A stretch of DNA of 6,262 bases from DATJBC01 sp035515515 (lineage in GTDB: Bacteria > Actinomycetota > Acidimicrobiia > Acidimicrobiales > UBA8190): the NCBI GenBank assembly GCA_035515515.1, contig DATJBC010000079.1, positions 1-6,262 of the forward strand. The letters run 5' to 3'. The notes below the pieces were generated by a model. The model ran no database searches, had not been told where the DNA came from, and saw nothing but the letters and a program-made list of their open reading frames with translations. Of the stretch, positions 1 to 4,539 are shown piece after piece. Position 1 is the first letter of the stretch. Every line of letters begins with the position of its first letter. The position numbers and the translations under genes are program-made.

Positions 1-198
1 GGCTTCGAACACGATGGTGCGGTGGCACCTTCCCCCCGCGCCCCCACCAAGGGGGCGACCCAGGTTCTCAGGCGCTTCATCGAGGCCGTGGAGCGAGGAG
101 AGCTGCTCGCCTCTTCGCCCCAGGACGCGGCGGTCGTCCGACGGCTCCAGGGGACGCTGACCGCCTTGGAGTCTGAAGGTGGGGCTGACGGGAGCTGA
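1..198 (+). CDS. C-terminal end of an unrecognised protein (5' end outside window)
   Basis: The frame starting at base 1 is open for 65 codons and ends in TGA at 196-198. The gene begins before the window, so its full length is unknown. The visible part starts with a Pro/Ala/Gly-rich stretch, then a charged, probably helical segment (around residues 20-58, including RRFIEAVERGELLAS and DAAVVRRLQGTLTALE), and ends in a short Gly/Asp/Ser tail. Third codon positions are mostly G or C in the helical part, which supports real coding. No signal peptide, membrane segment or catalytic motif is visible. I do not recognise the family. The amphipathic helical end would suit a small soluble protein or a helical C-terminal domain, but no function can be assigned. 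The next recognisable coding traces lie on the opposite strand and converge on this gene. Confidence 0.6.
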   Translation, partial: GFEHDGAVAPSPRAPTKGATQVLRRFIEAVERGELLASSPQDAAVVRRLQGTLTALESEGGADGS

Positions 199-357
199 CA
201 CGCCCCGGCCGCTTCACACATCGGGGATGACGATGGTGCGGAGCCCGGAGGGACGTCGTCAGCCAGGCAGCCGGGGCCCTTGGCGCTGGTGAGCCAGGGG
301 GGACCCGGCAGATCAAGACGGCGCCCGGAGCGCGGCCGGTGCAGTCCCCGGGTGCCC
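199..357. other. Short convergent gap with no gene seen
   Basis: This gap lies between the TGA of the left-hand partial gene and the stop codon of the minus-strand remnant that ends at 358. No frame here has convincing coding character and no strong stem-loop followed by a T-run is visible. A 12-base word (ACGATGGTGCGG) at 230-241 also occurs at 11-22 inside the left-hand gene; with one pair only it is probably chance. Confidence 0.4.
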
Positions 358-651
358 CTATGATCTCGCCGCGACCCGACGAGCCAACAGCATCACGAGC
401 GCCGGCGTGATGCGCGTGTCGCTCCGGGGAGCCTGGACGCCGACAACGCCGACCCGATCGTCCTGGTGCCATACGAGGGAATAGGCGCGCAACCCCGTCT
501 CGCGACCGGCGTCGATGAACCATGCTTCGTCGCCCACACCGGGAACGGCGTGGCCCTCGATCCCAGAGAGATTGCCTACCCGGTCCAACGGCCTACGCTG
601 TCCTCCGGCGGAGTCGATGACCGACGATCCCCGTCCAGCCCGGCTGTCCAC
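358..651 (-). pseudogene. Remnant of a lipoprotein-like protein, C-terminal part
   Basis: This minus-strand frame ends with TAG (complement of 358-360) and can be read back to a GTG at 651, giving at most 97 residues. The last 75 or so residues look like a genuine protein: a glycine turn followed by DEAWF (GVGDEAWF), then a strand-like RAYSLVWHQDD, then RVGVVGVQAP and a final helix ending in LLARRVAARS. That order (a 'G-x-G-D-E-A' turn, two beta strands, a C-terminal helix) is common at the ends of actinobacterial cell-surface lipoproteins and similar extracytoplasmic domains. The first 20 or so residues after the GTG look like noise, there is no signal peptide or lipobox, and the frame overlaps the end of another remnant. 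I infer a gene that lost its N-terminal half. The lipoprotein link rests on style alone. Confidence 0.45.
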
Positions 652-1129
652 TGTGCCCGGTGGTGTCGCCGTTCGAGGCGGACGTCGTCGAGCGCGAACA
701 CATCGGGGAAGGCATGTCCATCTGACAGTCGCCGGATCCGATATCCGTCTTCGAGTACGTCAGCCACCTCGAAGCCGGCGGTCCAGTTCCCGAGGAAGCG
801 GTTCCGGACGTAGACCTTGGCGCCGACGTGGAGCGTGGGAGCCGTACCCTCGCTGGGCGTACCTCGTCGAAGGCGGCCCTGGTCAGGCCCTCCTCCGTCT
901 GCCTTCGAATCAACGGCGCCCTCGTCTACGGGAGAGATGTCGGCTCCCGCCCGGCACGCGTCAGGGAACGACCGATGGATCGGTGCTCGCCCGCGTCGAC
1001 GTCACCCGAGTCGAGCTGGGCGCGCGCCGTCGTCCACATCTGCGCCCAGGAGCGACGCCAGTCAGAGGACCCGAGGAGCCAGGCCATGACGGCGGCGATG
1101 CCTACCCCCCCGGCGACGGCGCGGCGCAT
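576..1129 (-). pseudogene. Broken small membrane-anchored protein with Tudor/SH3-like C-terminal domain
   Basis: An ATG at 1129 opens a 67-codon frame whose first 20 residues form a hydrophobic anchor (GGVGIAAVMAWLLG), followed by SSDWRRSWAQMW and a polar stretch. It stops at TAG (complement of 926-928). The same frame reopens at once and keeps G/C-rich third positions to about 845 (for example TEEGLTRAAFDEV). Coding sense then jumps to another minus frame, where positions 830 to 666 encode a compact domain: HVGAKVYVRNRFLGNW, a GFEVADVL strand, GYRIRRLSDG and DVFALDDVR. This strand-rich layout resembles Tudor/SH3-like modules. Between its upstream stop at 1002-1004 and a GTG at 767 inside the domain, that frame has no ATG, GTG, TTG or CTG, so the whole domain can only be reached by a frameshift. 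One stop plus one frameshift points to a pseudogene; sequencing error could explain the frameshift alone. Function is unknown. Confidence 0.5.
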
Positions 1130-1174
1130 GTGGGGGTGATCGGCGGCCTGGCCATTCTCCTTGAGGACCGCGGT

Positions 1175-1354
1175 CTATTCCGTTCGAAGGAGCAGTGCTT
1201 CCGGGGTTCGGGCCGCGATACGCGCGGGAATGGCGGCCACTACGTTGGCAAGGGCGATGGCGCCCAGTGCGATGACGCCTATCGCGAGGACCGGGACGGC
1301 CGGGAAGAGGCCCAGGAGCAGGGCGATGGTCAGGTGCGTCTCCCATTCGTACCG
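1175..1354 (-). pseudogene. FtsX/MacB-type ABC transporter permease, C-terminal remnant
   Basis: The minus-strand frame ending in TAG (complement of 1175-1177) encodes a hydrophobic segment (VPVLAIGVIALGAIALANVV) followed directly by AAIPARIAARTPEALLLRTE. The last membrane helix of an FtsX-like permease followed by a short basic tail of the form 'A-x-x-P-x-R-x-A-A-R-x-x-P-A-x-x-L-R-x-E' is the standard ending of this family, which forms the membrane subunit of MacB/LolCDE-like ABC systems. Here only about 55-60 residues remain recognisable. Above about 1354 the same frame turns into low-complexity, Arg-rich sequence without the other transmembrane helices, and it meets a stop at 1538-1540. 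A full permease has several hundred residues, so this is a truncated relic. It sits 45 bases before the ATG of the next remnant on the same strand, suggesting a former operon. Confidence 0.6.
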
Positions 1355-1569
1355 GAGGTCGCCCGAAACCGGTAGCACGAGGCCCCAATGACCGTGTTCA
1401 CCGGTCCGCCCTCCCGGAGTCGGTCTGGTTGATTTGCCAAGGCTCCCACAGGCACGACGAGCTCGGACTTGTCGGTGCGCAGGCTCCGCTTTCACCCGCT
1501 CCGAGCACCAGGCAGCGGCCCGGGAGTTTCGCCACGCTCACGCTCGTAGGCGACGGCATGAGACTCGTA

Positions 1570-1607
1570 GGTCACCGGGCCCCTCGCCGGGGGCCCGGTC
1601 ACCGGGC
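1570..1607. repeat. 11-bp direct repeat flanking a perfect 10-bp stem-loop
   Basis: GGTCACCGGGC occurs at 1570-1580 and again at 1597-1607. Between and overlapping these copies, 1574-1583 (ACCGGGCCCC) is the exact reverse complement of 1590-1599, leaving a 6-base loop. All ten pairs are perfect and nine are G-C, so the hairpin would be very stable in RNA or extruded DNA. No T-run follows on either strand. The word CTCGTAGG also occurs twice just upstream (1543-1550 and 1564-1571). It lies about 185 bases upstream of the transporter start and could be an operator, a factor-independent terminator without a U-tract, or a relic of the decayed region. Confidence 0.5.
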
Positions 1608-1731
1608 TGGGTGCGCTCCCCGAGGTGGATGGCGGACGTCGCCTGATCAGTGACGGCCCCGCCCGCGCGCCGAATGTGGCCGGCGTCTGAGAGGGGGGCC
1701 ATCGCCTCGTGGTGGCTGCCGCCGGACAAAC

Positions 1732-1745
1732 GGGTCCAAAGACCC
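1732..1745. promoter_or_regulatory. Small inverted repeat ahead of the MFS fusion gene
   Basis: GGGTC (1732-1736), a 4-base spacer CAAA, then GACCC (1741-1745) form a perfect 5-bp palindrome ending 37 bases before the ATG. The position suits an operator overlapping a promoter or an mRNA leader hairpin. Palindromes this short are frequent by chance in GC-rich DNA, and no regulator gene lies in the window to support the idea. Confidence 0.2.
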
Positions 1746-1782
1746 TAAGGGCGAGCGCGGCTGGTGGTGGACACTTGAGTTG

Positions 1783-4278
1783 ATGACCCGTCTTGAGGAG
1801 CCGACGCACGTCGAGGCCGGCGGGCCGGCCCTCGCACCGGGCTCCATCGTCGGCGCCCGCCGGTGGGTCGCGCTGGCGGTGCTGTGCGTGTCCCTCCTGC
1901 TGATCAGCCTTGACACGACCGTGCTCAACGTGGCGATGCCGACCATCGTCCGGAGCCTGCGCGCCACCTCCAGCCAGCTCCAGTGGATGGTGGACGCCTA
2001 CGCGGTGGCGTTCGCCGGACTTCTGCTGGTGCTGGGCAGCCTGGGGGACCGGATCGGGAGGAAGTGGGTGTTCCTCGCCGGCCTGGCGGTGTTCGCGGCG
2101 GGGTCCCTCGGGTCGGCTTTCGCGGGGTCGGCCGACCGACTCGTCCTGACCAGGGCGTGCATGGGGATCGGCGCCGCCGGGATCATGCCCTCGACCCTCT
2201 CGATCCTGTCGAACATCTTCACCGAGGACGAGGACCGGGCCCGCGCCATCGGTGTGTGGTCGGGCACCACGGGTCTCGGGGTGGCCGCCGGGCCCATATT
2301 CGGCGGCTGGTTGCTCTCTCACTTCTGGTGGGGGTCTGTCTTCCTGATCAACGTGCCCATCGCGGTGATCGGCATCACCGCCGCCGCCCTCCTCGTCCCC
2401 AACTCGCGCAACTGGGACGCGACACGCCCCGACCCGGTCGGCGCCGTGCTGTCGGTGGTGGGACTGGGGGCGCTCCTGTGGGCGATCATCGAGGCCCCGG
2501 GCCGCACGTGGACGTCACCGCTCGTGCTGGGGGCCTTCGCCCTGGCCGCTGCGGCGCTCACCAGCTTCGTCCGGTGGGAGCAGCACTGCGACCACCCCAT
2601 GCTGCACATCAGCTTCTTCCGATCGCGACGGTTCAGCGCGGCGATCGCCGCCATGGGACTGGTGATCTTCGGGTTGCTGGGGATGTTCTTCCTCCTCACC
2701 CAGTGGCTGCAGTTCTCCCTGGGCTACACACCCCTGCAGACGGGGCTGCGCGTGGGTCCCATCGCCCTCGTCGTCCTCGTGGGCGCGCCCCTCTCGAGCG
2801 TGATCGCCCGGGTGGTGGGCACCAAGCCGGTCGTCGCCTGTGGCATGGCCATGATCGCTCTCGGTCTGGGCCTGCTGTCGCGCATGACGGTCCACGGTGG
2901 CTATGGCGACGCCCTGCCCCTCTTCATCCTCATCGGCCTGGGCACCGGCCTGGCCCTGGCACCTTCGATCGAGTCGGTCCTCGGGTCGCTCCCTCGCCAG
3001 GAGGCGGGCGTCGGATCGGCGACGAGCGACACCGCCATACAGCTCGGGGGGGCCCTGGGCGTCGCCGTCCTCGGCACCGCCCTCAACCTGCGCTACCAGG
3101 GACGGATGTCGCCCCTCCTCGCTCATCAGCCGATCCCCGGCTCGATCCGCACCCTGATCCTCGGATCGCTGGGCGGCGCCCTCGGGGTGGCGCAACACGT
3201 GGGCGGGTCTCTCGGGGCCGAGTTGGCCGACGCCGCCCGGCGGTCGTTCGTAAGCGGCATGGACCTCGGCCTCCTCGCGGGAGCGGCCGTGGTCGGCGCC
3301 GCCGGTGCGGTCGTGCTCGCTGTCCTCCCCAACCGCGCGCCGCGGCCTCGACCCACTGCGCCGGCCGAGTCGGTCTGGCTGGTCCCGCCGGCCGTGCCGG
3401 CCGCGGCGACGCCCCCCGTGGCCGAGGGCGGCCCCGGCGTCGCCCACCGGCAGCCCGACCGGCCTCGTCCCTCCAGGCGTCGGCACCGGCGCTGGCCCTA
3501 CGTCGTGCTCGCCACGATCGTGGTCGTCGGGGGGGTGGGTGCCGGTGTGGTCTGGCTGACGACCAACAGGGCGAAGCCCGTGACCCTGCGCCAGGCCGAG
3601 ACGCGCTTGGGCCGGCAGGGGACCGGGGCCTCCGGCGCCTCCCGGCCGGCTCCGGGCGTCTACCTCTACTCCGGACACGGCACCGAGCGGCTGAGCCTGC
3701 CGCCGCTGTCCCAGGACGAGGGGCCGACCATGCCCGGGACCGTGACGCTGCAGGGACCGAACTGCTGGGTGTTCCGCATCGACTACAGCACCCATCACTG
3801 GCAGACCTGGGAGTACTGCCTGCACGGGACGAGCCTCTGGGAGGCCGGTGGCCAGACCTGGCAGCTGTGGTCGATCGGCCCCATCAACGTCACCAACCTG
3901 AGCACCTTCACCTGCATCCCAGGGACGATGGCGCTGGCAGCCAGTGCCGTTCCGGGCCAGCGGTGGCACTCGAGCTGCACCGGCACGAACACGTCCGTGA
4001 AGGGCCAGACGGTGAGCGCCGGCCCGTATCAATTCAAAGGGGTGGGCACGATCATGGTCGGCCACACCCGCGTGGCCGCCGCCCACTTCCTCCGTCTGCG
4101 CACGGACTCAGGCGCACAGAAGGGCTTCGAGCGCTCCGACGTCTGGTTCAGCACCGAGACCGGCCTGCCCCTGCGCTTCCAGCAGCAGCTGCAGGTCGCC
4201 ACGTCGACGCCCTTCGGCAAGTCCACCTACACCCAGTCCGGGGTCTTCGTCCTGGACTCCCTGGTCCCGCACCGATAA
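1783..4278 (+). CDS. DHA2 (EmrB/QacA-type) MFS efflux transporter fused to a C-terminal extracytoplasmic domain
   Basis: This is a proton-coupled 14-TM drug-efflux transporter with an unusual tail. Visible MFS signatures (ATG = residue 1): motif D1 DTTVLNVAMP at 44-53, motif A GSLGDRIGRK at 85-94, motif B beginning at R124, and the antiporter motif C GxxxxxGPxxGG at 164-175. Transmembrane segments continue to about 514, where DHA2 proteins normally end. A Pro/Ala linker with a basic cluster (PSRRRHRR, about 563-570) follows, then a 15th TM at about 572-592 and an outer domain to residue 831. The cytoplasmic basic linker followed by one TM puts that domain outside the cell. It is beta- and Trp-rich (HHWQTWEYC, GGQTWQLW) with four cysteines (661, 679, 711, 732). 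ATG 1783 is preferred over the adjacent TTG 1780; a weak GGTGG at 1766-1770 could serve either. Substrate and tail function are unknown. Confidence 0.93.
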   Translation: MTRLEEPTHVEAGGPALAPGSIVGARRWVALAVLCVSLLLISLDTTVLNVAMPTIVRSLRATSSQLQWMVDAYAVAFAGLLLVLGSLGDRIGRKWVFLAGLAVFAAGSLGSAFAGSADRLVLTRACMGIGAAGIMPSTLSILSNIFTEDEDRARAIGVWSGTTGLGVAAGPIFGGWLLSHFWWGSVFLINVPIAVIGITAAALLVPNSRNWDATRPDPVGAVLSVVGLGALLWAIIEAPGRTWTSPLVLGAFALAAAALTSFVRWEQHCDHPMLHISFFRSRRFSAAIAAMGLVIFGLLGMFFLLTQWLQFSLGYTPLQTGLRVGPIALVVLVGAPLSSVIARVVGTKPVVACGMAMIALGLGLLSRMTVHGGYGDALPLFILIGLGTGLALAPSIESVLGSLPRQEAGVGSATSDTAIQLGGALGVAVLGTALNLRYQGRMSPLLAHQPIPGSIRTLILGSLGGALGVAQHVGGSLGAELADAARRSFVSGMDLGLLAGAAVVGAAGAVVLAVLPNRAPRPRPTAPAESVWLVPPAVPAAATPPVAEGGPGVAHRQPDRPRPSRRRHRRWPYVVLATIVVVGGVGAGVVWLTTNRAKPVTLRQAETRLGRQGTGASGASRPAPGVYLYSGHGTERLSLPPLSQDEGPTMPGTVTLQGPNCWVFRIDYSTHHWQTWEYCLHGTSLWEAGGQTWQLWSIGPINVTNLSTFTCIPGTMALAASAVPGQRWHSSCTGTNTSVKGQTVSAGPYQFKGVGTIMVGHTRVAAAHFLRLRTDSGAQKGFERSDVWFSTETGLPLRFQQQLQVATSTPFGKSTYTQSGVFVLDSLVPHR

Positions 4279-4280
4279 CC

Positions 4281-4299
4281 CGCCCGGGGCGACCGGGCG
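4281..4299 (+). terminator. Stem-loop directly after the MFS fusion gene
   Basis: CGCCCGG (4281-4287) and CCGGGCG (4293-4299) form a perfect 7-bp GC stem with a 5-base loop, starting two bases after the TAA stop. No T-run follows, as is often the case for GC-rich actinobacterial termination hairpins. Its position right behind the stop codon supports a role in ending transcription or protecting the 3' end. A second, weaker hairpin (GCGCCG at 4330-4335 with CGGCGC at 4343-4348) follows. Confidence 0.45.
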
Positions 4300-4400
4300 T
4301 CCGCTTCGGGAGCAGACCGGGTCCCGGGTGCGCCGAGATCCGCGGCGCGGCCTGGGCGGTCGCGGTGAGGATCCCGGCTCCCTCGACAGGAAAGGCCGTT

Positions 4401-4420
4401 GGACCCTGGTGGACCCCGGT
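4401..4420. repeat. Two tandem 10-bp units in the intergenic gap
   Basis: GGACCCTGGT is followed directly by GGACCCCGGT, which differs by one base. The pair lies about 120 bases upstream of the second transporter start, where a regulator could bind one turn of helix apart. With only two short units and no known regulator nearby, this is a weak indication. Confidence 0.25.
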
Positions 4421-4527
4421 GGCGGCGATCAGGATCGGACATAGCAACTGGCCTTTGGACCACGAACTGAGCGAGGCATCCGGGCTGAACACGGGCTGTG
4501 CACGGGACGGGGTCCCCCTGTGGGAAC

Positions 4528-4533
4528 GGGAGG
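4528..4533 (+). promoter_or_regulatory. Ribosome binding site fixing the start of the second MFS gene
   Basis: GGGAGG lies six bases before the ATG at 4540, a near-ideal Shine-Dalgarno sequence and spacing. It supports this ATG over the in-frame ATG further downstream (residue 35), and shows that the gene has its own translation initiation signal and does not depend on coupling to the upstream gene. Confidence 0.75.
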
Positions 4534-4539
4534 TGGGGG

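Larger units (their letters stand above)
1355..1782. other. Non-coding stretch upstream of the MFS fusion gene
   Basis: About 430 bases without a convincing gene on either strand. Frames are open here only because of high GC, and their translations are Arg/Pro/Gly-rich noise. It may hold further unrecognisable remains of the minus-strand permease. It contains a perfect stem-loop at 1574-1599 flanked by a direct repeat, and a small inverted repeat at 1732-1745. It must also contain the promoter of the downstream transporter unless that gene is read from further upstream. I cannot point to a clear -35/-10 pair. Confidence 0.4.

Noticed and set aside
11..241. 12-base direct repeat ACGATGGTGCGG at 11-22 and 230-241 as possible insertion-site duplication
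   Set aside because: No transposase or inverted ends lie between the copies, and one copy is inside an intact reading frame. Chance is the simpler explanation.
515..1375. Long plus-strand open frame of 286 codons
   Set aside because: Its translation is Arg/Pro/Gly-rich with no recognisable domain, and the opposite strand carries recognisable protein fragments over the same bases. It is a GC-composition shadow.
1492..2322. Minus-strand open frame across the transporter start
   Set aside because: Much of it is antisense to the MFS N terminus, and the rest is low-complexity with no match to the FtsX permease frame.
4279..4539. Promoter for the second transporter, using TTGGAC at 4455-4460 as a -35
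   Set aside because: At 17 bases spacing the -10 position reads ATCCGG, which lacks the TAxxxT pattern, and the other TTGGAC (4399-4404) is followed by an equally poor match. A promoter is likely in this gap but I cannot place it.
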